64,000 bases of DNA from Candidatus Marisimplicoccus framensis. GTDB lineage: Bacteria > Bacteroidota > Bacteroidia > Flavobacteriales > Flavobacteriaceae. The first letter of the stretch is position 1. Every line of letters begins with the position of its first letter. The notes under the pieces were generated by a model. The model saw nothing but the letters and a program-made list of their open reading frames with translations, did no database searches and was not told the DNA's origin. Shown one piece after another: positions 37,496 through 46,137 of the stretch. The translations under genes were made by a program, and so were the position numbers. Location of the stretch: the NCBI GenBank assembly GCA_905182065.1, contig CAJIZN010000001.1, forward strand, positions 868,001 to 932,000, in the 5' to 3' direction.

Positions 37496-38563
37496 TTAAA
37501 TCAAGTCAATTAAACTGACATTTTGATAATTTCTTTTAAGATAGTCTAAGGATTGCTCCATTAATTCTCCCATAGATTTTGATTTAATAAAGGACTCTTC
37601 TTTTGTGAATTTAAATATTTCTTTTTTCAAGTTGTCAATATTTTCTATTGAGCTAATAGTGTCTTGCTTCATGATATCAACTAAAAGTTTCATTCTTTCA
37701 TCTGCAATTATTAATCTTTTTGAAATTGTTGATCTTTCTTCAATTTTATATTGAATTATAGAATCTGTTTTTAATTTTTTTCGAACAAGATCCATCATTG
37801 GTTTATTCTCTTTAAAAAATTGAGGTCTATATACTGAAAATTTACCCTCATATGATTGTTGATCAAAATCAATTGCCCTTATTTTATAAATTACTTGATC
37901 AAAGTCATGAATTGGTATTACCACATAATTATATGATCTCATATCCCCAAGAAGCCTAATCATACACCTTTCATTAAATTTTACATATTCTTTAGCTATC
38001 TGAGATTTTTGATATTCAGAGCATTTAGGTAAATACTCCTTGATAAAAACATCACCTGGAATTCCAGCTATATGTTCTTCAATCAAAGATGACCTATTAA
38101 CTAAAAAATTAAGATTTCTGGGTGATAACATATGTTCAAACTCAATTCCATAGATTCTTGAAGCATCAGTTTTTTTTACATAAAAGTATGTGAAGTTGTC
38201 ATTTAAAATATTTCTAATTTTTATTCTAAATGGTTTAGAGTTTCCAAATGTGCAATAATCTACAGAGTCAATGTTTAAATATGGAATTGAAGTAGGATTT
38301 CCATCCGAGTGAAGTAATGTGTATGTTATTTTAAGATTTTCATCAATTTCATTTCGTTCACTCTCATTATAAATTAGTCTTACCCACAGTGTGTCCTTGT
38401 CATTTTTATCATAAATATTTATGGAATCAGTATATCTTAATAAATCATCATAGGAAATAACATCATTTATCCATCTATCGTGATGTTTCAAAAAGTTTTC
38501 AAGTTTTTTTGAAATTGGATAAAATGGTTTCTTTTTTGAAATTAATTTTTTTTCAACTGTCAT
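37496..38563 (-). CDS. Conserved flavobacterial protein of unknown function
   Basis: 355 residues without signal peptide or membrane helix. Notable stretches: FGNSKPFRIKIRNILNDNFTYFYVKK, DASRIYGIEFEHMLSPRNLNF, EHIAGIPGDVFI, FNERCMIRLLGDMRSYNYVVIPIHDFDQVIYKIRAIDFDQQSYEGKFSVYRPQFF. The IRAIDFDQQ segment resembles the Asp-rich end of kinase-like folds, but I cannot assign a family. From memory, similar proteins occur across Flavobacteriia, so it is probably a lineage core gene. It is transcribed alone between tRNA-Pro and the sugar dehydrogenase. Confidence 0.7.
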   Translation of the reverse strand: MTVEKKLISKKKPFYPISKKLENFLKHHDRWINDVISYDDLLRYTDSINIYDKNDKDTLWVRLIYNESERNEIDENLKITYTLLHSDGNPTSIPYLNIDSVDYCTFGNSKPFRIKIRNILNDNFTYFYVKKTDASRIYGIEFEHMLSPRNLNFLVNRSSLIEEHIAGIPGDVFIKEYLPKCSEYQKSQIAKEYVKFNERCMIRLLGDMRSYNYVVIPIHDFDQVIYKIRAIDFDQQSYEGKFSVYRPQFFKENKPMMDLVRKKLKTDSIIQYKIEERSTISKRLIIADERMKLLVDIMKQDTISSIENIDNLKKEIFKFTKEESFIKSKSMGELMEQSLDYLKRNYQNVSLIDLI

Positions 38564-38642
38564 TAGTTAAATATACAATAAAGCTTAAAAAGGTATAATG
38601 ACAAGTTTAAGTGTTCTTAAGTGATAAGTAAAATTCAATTTG

Positions 38643-38717
38643 TCGGGGTGGCAGGATTCGAACCTGCGACCTCCGCGTCCCAAACGCGGCGCGATAACCG
38701 GGCTACGCTACACCCCG
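38643..38717 (-). tRNA. tRNA-Pro (anticodon TGG)
   Basis: A 75-base cloverleaf on the minus strand: 7-bp acceptor stem CGGGGTG / CACCCCG, anticodon stem CCGCG / CGCGG with loop TTTGGGA (anticodon TGG), T-arm with the canonical TTCGAAT loop, discriminator A. CCA is not encoded. It has a consensus promoter upstream. Confidence 0.97.
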
Positions 38718-38729
38718 AAAAATGAGTTG

Positions 38730-38760
38730 CAAATATAAGCTTAAATAGTTTCTAGCCAAA
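38730..38760 (-). promoter_or_regulatory. Bacteroidota housekeeping promoter of tRNA-Pro (TTTG-N19-TATATTTG)
   Basis: Read on the minus strand, TTTG (38760-38757) is followed after exactly 19 bases by TATATTTG (38737-38730), an exact fit to the Bacteroidota -33/-7 consensus TTTG-N19-TAnnTTTG. The expected start point is about 6 bases before the mature tRNA 5' end. Confidence 0.8.
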
Positions 38761-38780
38761 TAAAATTAGTTGTGAAATTA

Positions 38781-39077
38781 TTATGTAGAAACTGGTGACA
38801 TAATTTTTATGTCATTATATTTTATCTGGCCTCTAATAACAGATGAGATATTTGACATCAACGCATTTATAACAGGAAGTTTTAATTGACTCTTTGAATA
38901 TATCATGCTTATTTCTCTGGCTGGAGCAGGATCTTCAAAAGGTATTATGTTTTCAAGATTTTTTTGTGATAAATTATTTGAATGTAAGTATGGAATTATT
39001 GTCATCCACGGCCCATTATTTGAAAGGTTAATTAATGTTTCAAAACTTCCACTTTTCAATTCATATTGTTTATTCAA
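38781..39077 (-). CDS. OxyR, C-terminal fragment of the LysR effector domain
   Basis: 98 residues (KQYELKSGSFETLINLSNNG ... MTIIPYL ... FEDPAPAREISMIYSKSQLK) that continue the OxyR regulatory domain of the fragment at 39082-39714. They are separated from it by one extra base near 39096. Removing that base reads VLNICSLEDLNKQYELKSGSFETL and supplies the second redox cysteine. Confidence 0.85.
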   Translation of the reverse strand: MNKQYELKSGSFETLINLSNNGPWMTIIPYLHSNNLSQKNLENIIPFEDPAPAREISMIYSKSQLKLPVINALMSNISSVIRGQIKYNDIKIMSPVST

Positions 39078-39081
39078 ATCT

Positions 39082-39714
39082 TCAAGTGAGCATATGATTT
39101 AATACTTGGTTTCTAAAACAATGACCATCTTTAAGAATTAATAAATCACTATTTGACAAATCATTGATGTTTAGCATTTTATTACCAGATAAAAAATGAT
39201 GTTCAGGAACGTAAGCAACGAATGGCTCATAATAAAGAGGTCTTTCAATTATTTTATCGTTATTTAATGGAGTTGCAGCAATTGCACAATCTATAGTGTT
39301 ATCCTCCAGTTTACGACTTAGTGTCTCAGTATTAAATTCTTCAATTTTCAAATTGACATTTTTATGTTTTTTTGTAAAAATATTTAAAAATAGTGGGAGT
39401 AAAGTCGAACTTACAGTAGGAATTATACCGACTTTAAGAGTGCCACCAATAATACCTTTTTCTTCTGAGATTACATCATCCATTCTCAAAGATTCTTCAA
39501 CAATTTTTTTAGCTTGTGATAGAACTTTTTCTCCAATTTCAGTTACTTGCAATGGTTTAGTTGATCTATTAAAAATTATCACACCTAATTCTTCTTCTAG
39601 TTTTTGAACTTGCATACTAAGGGTAGGTTGAGTAACAAAACATTTATCAGAAGCAGTGGTAAAGTTTCCATGCTCCGCTACTGCTAAAGTGTACCTTAAT
39701 TGAGTTATAGTCAT
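39082..39714 (-). CDS. oxyR: Hydrogen-peroxide-sensing LysR regulator OxyR, N-terminal part
   Basis: 210 residues. The winged helix-turn-helix is MTITQLRYTLAVAEHGNFTTASDKCFVTQPTLSMQVQKLEEELG, then a linker and the effector domain up to LLILKDGHCFRNQVLN with the peroxidatic cysteine (E. coli C199 equivalent). The frame then runs to a false stop. After removing one base near 39096 the resolving cysteine (C208 equivalent) appears in the restored LNICS motif. The gene faces away from the acyltransferase gene. A -7-like element (39738-39745) precedes it. Confidence 0.88.
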   Translation of the reverse strand: MTITQLRYTLAVAEHGNFTTASDKCFVTQPTLSMQVQKLEEELGVIIFNRSTKPLQVTEIGEKVLSQAKKIVEESLRMDDVISEEKGIIGGTLKVGIIPTVSSTLLPLFLNIFTKKHKNVNLKIEEFNTETLSRKLEDNTIDCAIAATPLNNDKIIERPLYYEPFVAYVPEHHFLSGNKMLNINDLSNSDLLILKDGHCFRNQVLNHMLT

Positions 39715-39829
39715 TATAAGTTTTATTTATTATTATTCAAAACTAAATAAAATATTTTTATTAAATTTTAAATAAATGTTAAATACTATTAGCGTTTATG
39801 TTTTTATATTTGATTTATAATATTAAAGT

Positions 39830-40537
39830 TTGAAAAAAAATATTTTTGGTCAGACAATCTTTCTTAAAAGATTAATAATAGCAACTGTTGGCCTAATTAC
39901 TCATAGAACTTTTAGAAGCAAGAAATTTGAAATAATAGGTTCAGAAAACCTTATTAACCTTCCCGATAATAATGTATTATTTGTAAGTAATCACCAAACC
40001 TATTTTTATGATGTAATAGCCATGTTACATGTCTTTAATTCATCCGTAAAAGGAAGAATTGACACTGTTAAAAGACCTGGTTACCTTATTAATCCAAAAA
40101 CTAATCTTTATTATATAGCATCTTTGGAAACTATGGGAAAATCTTTTATAACTAAACTTCTAACGTATGCTGGCGCAATTTTAATTCAAAGAAGTTGGAG
40201 AGACTCTGGTGAATCTGTTTCTAGAGAAGTTAGATCTGAAGATCCGAATAAAATTAAATTAGCTCTTAAGGATGGCTGGGTAATTACCTTTCCAAGAGGA
40301 ACAACAGATAGTTCTAAACCTGTAAGAAGAGGAACAGCTCACATTATTAAAAGTAACTCTCCTCTTATAGTTCCAATTAAACTCTTAGGGTTTAATGACG
40401 TATTTCAAAGAAATGGATTAAAAATACTAAATAGAAAGAAAATATTTTCTATGGAAATATGTAAACCTATCAGAAAAAACATTCATGAAAACTCTATTGA
40501 TGAAATAACTTCTGAGTTAGAAAAAACTATTAATTAG
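39830..40537 (+). CDS. 1-acyl-glycerol-3-phosphate acyltransferase-like (PlsC) protein
   Basis: 235 residues of the LPLAT superfamily: the catalytic block VSNHQTYFYDVIAM (H-x5-D, the spacing I recall for flavobacterial homologues), the substrate motif ITFPRGTTDSSKPVRRGTAHI (FPRGT in place of FPEGT), and a final PIKLLGF strand. It probably acylates a glycerophosphate-type lipid at the inner membrane. Start is TTG at 39830; a TATATTTG box lies at 39805-39812. Its end overlaps the convergent sodC by 4 bases. Confidence 0.83.
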   Translation: MKKNIFGQTIFLKRLIIATVGLITHRTFRSKKFEIIGSENLINLPDNNVLFVSNHQTYFYDVIAMLHVFNSSVKGRIDTVKRPGYLINPKTNLYYIASLETMGKSFITKLLTYAGAILIQRSWRDSGESVSREVRSEDPNKIKLALKDGWVITFPRGTTDSSKPVRRGTAHIIKSNSPLIVPIKLLGFNDVFQRNGLKILNRKKIFSMEICKPIRKNIHENSIDEITSELEKTIN

Positions 40538-41061
40538 TTGTAACTAATTTCCATACACCCTATTCTTGGACCTGATGCTCCTGAAGGTTGAGAAATATAG
40601 TCATCCTCACCATTGTGAATGATTATCCCTTTTCCTAAAATATCATTCTTTTCTTCACATCCTATACACCATAGATCTGTACTAAAATTCACCATTCCAT
40701 GACCGGAATTATCTACTTCAAAGTTTCCAATAGCGCCAAGATGAAACCCTGTTGGATCTCCCCATTTGCTATGTTTTGTGTCAGTTGGATTCCAGTGACT
40801 ACCTGTGCTAAGTCCATCATTAGAGGAACAGTCTCCAAATTCATGAATATGAATAGCCTTAGTCCCTGCATCAAGTCCAAATAGATGAGCTTCAAGAAAT
40901 ACTGAGTCATTTTTTTGAGTCAACGTTATAGTTCCTGAAATATCTGAACTGTTAATTGGATTGATAGTTTTTTTGATAGAAATTATTTCTTCATTAGTAT
41001 TGCAACTGATAGAAGTGAATAATATTAAAAATATAATTATTTTTGTCTTGGAATTTTTCAT
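40534..41061 (-). CDS. sodC: Cu/Zn superoxide dismutase lipoprotein
   Basis: 175 residues with a lipoprotein signal ending TSISCN, placing it in the envelope. Copper and zinc ligands: HIHEFGDC (two Cu His, disulphide Cys), GSHWNPTDTKH and GFHLG (bridging/zinc His), IIIHNGEDD (Cu His), and the GPRIGC active-site arginine and cysteine. The zinc-ligand aspartate expected in HxGDxGN is alanine here (HLGAIGN, codon GCT). The SOD fold and copper site look intact, so the enzyme is probably made, but zinc binding may be weak. Confidence 0.9.
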   Translation of the reverse strand: MKNSKTKIIIFLILFTSISCNTNEEIISIKKTINPINSSDISGTITLTQKNDSVFLEAHLFGLDAGTKAIHIHEFGDCSSNDGLSTGSHWNPTDTKHSKWGDPTGFHLGAIGNFEVDNSGHGMVNFSTDLWCIGCEEKNDILGKGIIIHNGEDDYISQPSGASGPRIGCMEISYN

Positions 41062-41081
41062 TCAACAAATTTAAAATAAAT

Positions 41082-42101
41082 ATGTTTAAAAGAAACTTAT
41101 TAAAAATATATGTTCTATTGTGGTTTATAACTGGATGTAAAATATCATATAAAACATATGATTTTGAAAAGAGCCCAGAAATTGAAAAACCTGATTATAG
41201 TAATAATGATAGTTGGGCTGTTTTGCCTGATAATTTTCCTGATGAAATTTTTCAATTTAAGAATTACACTAATAAAAAAGAAGCTGACATCTTTTTTATA
41301 TATCCTACTTTATTAGAAGGTAAAAATCAAAGAGAATGGAATTCAAACATTTGGGATGAGGAAATTAGATCTGATGTAATTAATAGACCAGTAAAATATC
41401 AAGCATCTGCATGGATAGATGCTGGGAATCTTTACGTTCCTTTTTACAGACAAGCTCATATTAGGGTTTTTAACGAAAAATTTAAAGTAGATGGAGGTAA
41501 AGCTCTTGACCTGGCTTATAATGATATAAAAGAGGCGTTTACTTACTATCTAGAAAACTTCAATGAAGATAAACCCTTCATTATTGCCTCTCATAGTCAG
41601 GGAACTGTTCATGCAAAAAGACTCATATCAGAATTGATTGATGGTAAGGAGCTTCAGAAAAAATTAATTGCCGCATACCTTGTTGGAATTAAAGTGGCTC
41701 AAGATGAATTTATTAATATAATGCCTATGAATTCACCTGATGAAACTGGTGGATTTGTTTCTTGGAATACTTTTAAATTAAATAAATATCCAAGAAATAA
41801 TAATTATGAAAGCTGGTTTAAAGGAGGGGTAACATCAAATCCTATAACATGGGATGATTCTAGACAAGCAAAAAAAGAATCTCACAAGGGTATTTTATCA
41901 AGTGATTTAAAAATTCTTCCAAAAAATATAGATATTAAACTAATTGATGGAATTGTTTGGTCTTCACTTCCTGATATACCAGGAAAGTTTTTTTTAAGAT
42001 CAATCAGAAGTTATCATTTTGCAGATATTAATCTTTTTTGGGTAGATATAAGTGAAAATGCTAAACTTAGAGTTCAGAAGTGGTTTCAGGAAAACAATTA
42101 A
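41082..42101 (+). CDS. DUF3089 alpha/beta-hydrolase-like lipoprotein
   Basis: 339 residues from ATG 41082 (a longer TTG-started frame exists, but only this start gives a signal: MFKRNLLKIYVLLWFITGC lipobox). Family pattern: EADIFFIYPTLLEGKNQREWN, YQASAWIDAGNLYVPFYRQAHI, the nucleophile elbow FIIASHSQGTVHAKRLI, and a late SYHFADINLFW histidine region. DUF3089 proteins are annotated as lipase-like hydrolases; the substrate is unknown. Divergent from sodC with a 20-base gap. Confidence 0.82.
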   Translation: MFKRNLLKIYVLLWFITGCKISYKTYDFEKSPEIEKPDYSNNDSWAVLPDNFPDEIFQFKNYTNKKEADIFFIYPTLLEGKNQREWNSNIWDEEIRSDVINRPVKYQASAWIDAGNLYVPFYRQAHIRVFNEKFKVDGGKALDLAYNDIKEAFTYYLENFNEDKPFIIASHSQGTVHAKRLISELIDGKELQKKLIAAYLVGIKVAQDEFINIMPMNSPDETGGFVSWNTFKLNKYPRNNNYESWFKGGVTSNPITWDDSRQAKKESHKGILSSDLKILPKNIDIKLIDGIVWSSLPDIPGKFFLRSIRSYHFADINLFWVDISENAKLRVQKWFQENN

Positions 42102-42160
42102 TTACTTAATAAAATTATTATATATTTTTTATTAACTTCATTAAAATAAAAATTTTAACT

Positions 42161-43597
42161 ATGTCCTCAACAAACAAATCCAGAAGAAAATTTATTAAAA
42201 ACTCAGCTCTTGCCTCGTCACTATTTATAGTTCCTAGACATGTTTTAGGTGGTACAGGATTTACTCCTCCAAGTGATAGATTAAATATTGCAGGAATAGG
42301 TTTACATGGTAAAGGAAATTCTGATATACTTCATGCTAGTGTTGGGGGAAGAGAAAATGTTGTTGCATTATGTGATGTTCATCAAAATGCATACGGAGCT
42401 CAAGTTGCTGCAGAAAAATTTCCTAATGCCAAATTTTATACTGATTATAGAGAAATGTTTGAGAAAGAAAGTCTTGATGGAGTAACAATCTCTACTCCAG
42501 ATCATACTCATGCTAATATCACCAAAGTTGCAATGGAAAAGGGTATACATGTATATGTTCAAAAACCATTAACACATAATGTGAAAGAGGCTAGAATGCT
42601 AACAGAATTAGCAAGAAAAAATAAAATTGTTACTCAAATGGGAAATCAAGGAGCTTCTAACCCAGAACAAGTATTGATTCAAAAATGGATTAAAGATGGA
42701 AGAATTGGTAAAGTTTCTAAAGTTTATACATGGACAAACAGACCAGTCTGGCCCCAAGGAGTAGGGATGCAGAGTCCTGATCCTTCACAGAAACCAGAAG
42801 GAATGGATTGGGATTTATGGATTGGACCTGCTGAAAATAAGGGCTATACTCCTGGTCTACACGCTTTTGATTGGAGAGGGTTTTGGAATTACGGAACTGG
42901 TGCTTTAGGAGATATGGGATGTCATATTATGGATGTTCCTGTTAAGGCATTAGGCCTATTTGAACCATTTAGTGTTGAAGCAAGTATTTCAAATTTACCA
43001 TATGCAAAGGCTTTCACACCGTCTCCTATAATTGAAGAAGCATGTCCTTCAAGTTCTTATGTTACATATAAGTTTAGACCTTCAGATTTAAATGATTCAG
43101 AGGTAAAAATGATATGGATGGATGGTGGTATCCGTCCTTCTCATCCTGACCTAATAACTGACAAAGATGACATAGGGGATAATGGAGTTTTAATGATTGG
43201 AGAAAATGGTATAATATGGAGTGATAACTATGGAATCAATGCTAGATTATATATTAATGGACAAGATGGAGTTGTTGAAAAAGGAGAAATATCTGAAATA
43301 AATTCAGTAGAATTTGGCCATCAAAGCTATTGGATTGATGCAGTTAAAGATGGATATGGAAGTGATAAACATAGAAACCTTACTTCAAATTTTGATTTTG
43401 CAGGCCCATTATCTGAAGTAGTTTTACTTGGAAATGTTGCAATTAGAAGTAGTCTTCTTAAACGATCACCTAGAAGTAATGTGTTTATTGGTAAAAAACA
43501 ATTAATGTACGATAGTAATAAAATGATGATTACTAATTTAGACCAAGCAAATCAATTCTTAACAAGAGAATATAGGGAAGGTTGGGAGATTTCTTAA
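42161..43597 (+). CDS. Tat-exported Gfo/Idh/MocA family oxidoreductase
   Basis: 478 residues. The twin-arginine signal SRRKFIKNSALASSLFIVP lies at 6-24. The Rossmann domain follows (LNIAGIGLHGKGNSD, DGVTISTPDHTHANITKVAMEKGIHVYVQKPLTHNVKEA), and then the C-terminal domain with GALGDMGCHIMDVPVKAL. This is the Bacteroidota exported Gfo/Idh type (GH109-like in layout), which uses NAD(P) on sugars or glycosides. The substrate cannot be assigned. It converges on the OmpA gene with a 4-base overlap. Confidence 0.88.
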   Translation: MSSTNKSRRKFIKNSALASSLFIVPRHVLGGTGFTPPSDRLNIAGIGLHGKGNSDILHASVGGRENVVALCDVHQNAYGAQVAAEKFPNAKFYTDYREMFEKESLDGVTISTPDHTHANITKVAMEKGIHVYVQKPLTHNVKEARMLTELARKNKIVTQMGNQGASNPEQVLIQKWIKDGRIGKVSKVYTWTNRPVWPQGVGMQSPDPSQKPEGMDWDLWIGPAENKGYTPGLHAFDWRGFWNYGTGALGDMGCHIMDVPVKALGLFEPFSVEASISNLPYAKAFTPSPIIEEACPSSSYVTYKFRPSDLNDSEVKMIWMDGGIRPSHPDLITDKDDIGDNGVLMIGENGIIWSDNYGINARLYINGQDGVVEKGEISEINSVEFGHQSYWIDAVKDGYGSDKHRNLTSNFDFAGPLSEVVLLGNVAIRSSLLKRSPRSNVFIGKKQLMYDSNKMMITNLDQANQFLTREYREGWEIS

Positions 43598-44907
43598 AGA
43601 TCCATATTAACAGAAATAATAACTCTTCTGTTTTTCTTTCTTTCACTTAGTGGCATTTCTGCATAGTTTGGTAGTTTTTCTCCGTAGGCTTTTACATTTA
43701 ACCTAGAATCACTAATACCGTCTTGAATTAGAGAATTCTTTATACTGATGGATCTTCTATTGGACAATAACATATTATAGTCTGATTCTCCTTCAGATGA
43801 TGCATGACCGTCAATATTAATTTTTAGATACTCATATTTCATAAGTATCTTACTTAAGCTAGTAATATTGATTCTTTGACTATTATCTATTTCATAACTA
43901 TCAAAATCAAAGAAAAATTCTGAATAATTATTTAAAAAATTTGATAATGAACTAGGAAGCTTAGGACATCCGCTTAATTCTTTTGCTCCTGCCTCATTAG
44001 GACATTTATCAATAATGTTTGGAGTACCATCATTATCTAAATCAGCTAATTTACATCCACCGTTTGATTTTGGACCAGCTTCATTGGGACAGTTATCTAT
44101 ATTATCATTTAACCCGTCTCCATCTGAATCAGGACAAGCTTCTCCATTAAGACCAGCTTTTTCTGGGCAAGGGTCATTTATGTCAGAAAACCCGTCTCCA
44201 TCTGAATCAGGACAACCACTCATAGAACTAGAGCCAAATATATTAGGACACTCATCTTTTTCATTTGGAATACCATCTCCGTCAGAGTCAGGACATCCAT
44301 TTAACTCAATTAATCCTGGATGATCAGGGCAGTGATCTTTTTTATCTGGGACACCATCTCCGTCAGAGTCTCCTTTTCCAAAATTAAATTTTATTCCAAC
44401 TACATGTTGAAGATTACTATATGCATTCTTTTCATCTAGAGATTTATAATTAATTCCAGTATTAAGAGCAATATTTTTAGAAATTTGAAAATCAATTCCT
44501 ATACCTAAAGATGGTCCGTATGAAGTATTTTTCGATCCAAAGCTAACATCACCTTCCCCGAAATTAGCTAGACCATAACCAGCATAAACATATGGATCAG
44601 CATCAACACCAAGAATCTTGGAATCTCCAGGAATATTATATTTAATTATTCCATCTAACGAATAATAGTATAATTCTTCATTTGAAATTTCAACATCATT
44701 CTTTGAATAATTAACTCCAACAGAAAAATTATTAAATATATATCTTGATAAACTTAAAGATGGTAATCTATAGGCGCTTTTATTAGATTCTTCAGCATTC
44801 ACGGAGTTTATTCCAAGTTCAAATAACCAAGGATTTTCCTCATTCTGACTGTAAATGGAGCCAGAAAAGCATAAAAGCATAATAAAGGAAAGAATTAGTT
44901 TTTTCAT
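43594..44907 (-). CDS. OmpA-family outer-membrane protein with thrombospondin type-3 repeats
   Basis: 437 residues: signal peptide (ending GSIYSQ), an 8-strand OmpA-like barrel (~20-175), then about five calcium-binding TSP3 repeats (D-x-D-x-DG-x-x-D with CPD/CPN cysteines, encoded by DNA around 43960-44370). The C-terminal OmpA peptidoglycan-binding domain (FFDFDSYEIDNSQR, NIDGHASSEGESDYNMLLSNRRS) ends the protein. It anchors the outer membrane to peptidoglycan. This architecture is common in Flavobacteriia. Confidence 0.92.
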   Translation of the reverse strand: MKKLILSFIMLLCFSGSIYSQNEENPWLFELGINSVNAEESNKSAYRLPSLSLSRYIFNNFSVGVNYSKNDVEISNEELYYYSLDGIIKYNIPGDSKILGVDADPYVYAGYGLANFGEGDVSFGSKNTSYGPSLGIGIDFQISKNIALNTGINYKSLDEKNAYSNLQHVVGIKFNFGKGDSDGDGVPDKKDHCPDHPGLIELNGCPDSDGDGIPNEKDECPNIFGSSSMSGCPDSDGDGFSDINDPCPEKAGLNGEACPDSDGDGLNDNIDNCPNEAGPKSNGGCKLADLDNDGTPNIIDKCPNEAGAKELSGCPKLPSSLSNFLNNYSEFFFDFDSYEIDNSQRINITSLSKILMKYEYLKINIDGHASSEGESDYNMLLSNRRSISIKNSLIQDGISDSRLNVKAYGEKLPNYAEMPLSERKKNRRVIISVNMDL

Positions 44908-44977
44908 CTAATCTATTAAAATATGAAAAAATTTTGTTAATACATAAGATTGAATTATAATTATAGAAATTTAAAAA

Positions 44978-46054
44978 ATGAGTAAAAAAATAACTGTTCT
45001 TGTAATTGGTTGCGGTAATATGGGAGCATCACATGCAACTGCTTATCACAATCATCCTAGTTTTAATATCTGTGGTCTAGTCTCTAGGGGTAAAAGTAAG
45101 GATGAGTTAAATGATTCTTTAAAATCAAACTATACATTATTTACTGATTATAAACAGGCAATAATTAATACAAAGCCAGATGCAGTATGTATATCCACAT
45201 ATCCTGATACTCATAAGGAAATTTCATTATTTGCCTTAGAAAACAACTGTCATATTTTTCTTGAAAAGCCAATTGCAGATGACTTAAAAGGTTCTAGAGA
45301 GATTATTAATAAAGCAGTAGAGAATGGAAAGAAACTTGTTGTAGGATACATTCTTAGGCACCACCCTATATGGAAAAAGTTTATTATTGAGTCAAAAAAA
45401 TTAGGAAAACCAGTTGCAATGAGAATGAATCTAAATCAGCAGAGTTCTGGTGAAACTTGGGATGTTCATAAAAATCTATTAGCTTCCTTGAGTCCAATTG
45501 TTGACTGTGGTGTTCATTACTTGGATGTTATGTGTCAAATTACTGAGTCAAAACCATTAAGTGTATCTGCAATCGGTGTTAGGTTATCTGATGAAATCCC
45601 AGATGATAATTATAACTATGGTCAACTTCAGATAAGGTTTGAAGATGGATCTGTAGGATGGTATGAAGCAGGTTGGGGGCCAATGATTAGTGAAACTGCT
45701 TTTTTTGTTAAGGATGTTATAGGCCCTAAAGGTTCAGTTTCTATAGTATCAGACGATGATACTTTTATTAAGGATTCAGATAATCTTGAAAATCATACAA
45801 AGAATAACTGTCTTAAGATACATAGCTCAGAGTTAGATTCTAATCAAAAATTCATTGCACCTAACAGAAAAATTGTATACGATGAAGATCCTAGTCATCA
45901 AGATTTATGTGATTATGAGCAGGAGTACTTTTACAACTCTATTATAGATGATGTTGATTTAAAATCCCATATGGAAGATGCCTATAAAAGTCTTCAAATT
46001 GCATTAGCTTGTGATGAAGCAGTCAAAAAGTCAATTACTATTTATTTAGACTAA
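44978..46054 (+). CDS. Cytoplasmic Gfo/Idh/MocA family oxidoreductase
   Basis: 358 residues without signal. The Rossmann start is VLVIGCGNMGASHATAYHNH, followed by DAVCISTYPDTHKEISLFALENNCHIFLEKPIADD (catalytic EKP lysine), then the mixed alpha/beta domain with SPIVDCGVHYLDVMCQI. It probably oxidises a sugar, cyclitol or sugar derivative with NAD(P). It is one of three family members in this window and stands alone here. A 28-residue minus-strand ORF overlaps its last bases. Confidence 0.88.
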   Translation: MSKKITVLVIGCGNMGASHATAYHNHPSFNICGLVSRGKSKDELNDSLKSNYTLFTDYKQAIINTKPDAVCISTYPDTHKEISLFALENNCHIFLEKPIADDLKGSREIINKAVENGKKLVVGYILRHHPIWKKFIIESKKLGKPVAMRMNLNQQSSGETWDVHKNLLASLSPIVDCGVHYLDVMCQITESKPLSVSAIGVRLSDEIPDDNYNYGQLQIRFEDGSVGWYEAGWGPMISETAFFVKDVIGPKGSVSIVSDDDTFIKDSDNLENHTKNNCLKIHSSELDSNQKFIAPNRKIVYDEDPSHQDLCDYEQEYFYNSIIDDVDLKSHMEDAYKSLQIALACDEAVKKSITIYLD

Positions 46055-46137
46055 AGAAATCTTTCCTTTACTTCTATTAATATAACAATTGCGAAAATTA
46101 AGGCCAATGTTCCTATAAATATTCCTCCTACACCCAT
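46051..46137 (-). CDS. Possible 28-residue single-helix membrane peptide
   Basis: ATG at 46137 to TAG at 46051-46053 encodes 28 residues: MGVGG, then a fully hydrophobic stretch (IFIGTLALIFAIVILIE), then a basic tail (VKERFL). This is the layout of small bitopic subunits of membrane complexes. There is no SD sequence and no recognised family. It overlaps the end of the convergent oxidoreductase gene by 4 bases. A chance hydrophobic ORF in AT-rich DNA cannot be excluded. Confidence 0.3.
   Translation of the reverse strand: MGVGGIFIGTLALIFAIVILIEVKERFL

Noticed and set aside
41043-41081. TTG start extending the DUF3089 protein by 13 residues
   Set aside because: The extension overlaps the divergent sodC start and disrupts the signal peptide; ATG 41082 gives a clean lipobox.
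44015-44323. 102-residue plus-strand frame with repeated PSPSESGQ motifs
   Set aside because: It is the antisense image of the calcium-binding TSP3 repeats of the OmpA gene.
43960-44370. Regular short repeats that could suggest a CRISPR-like array
   Set aside because: The repeats are imperfect, in frame and encode D-x-D-x-DG calcium loops; no unique spacers of constant length.
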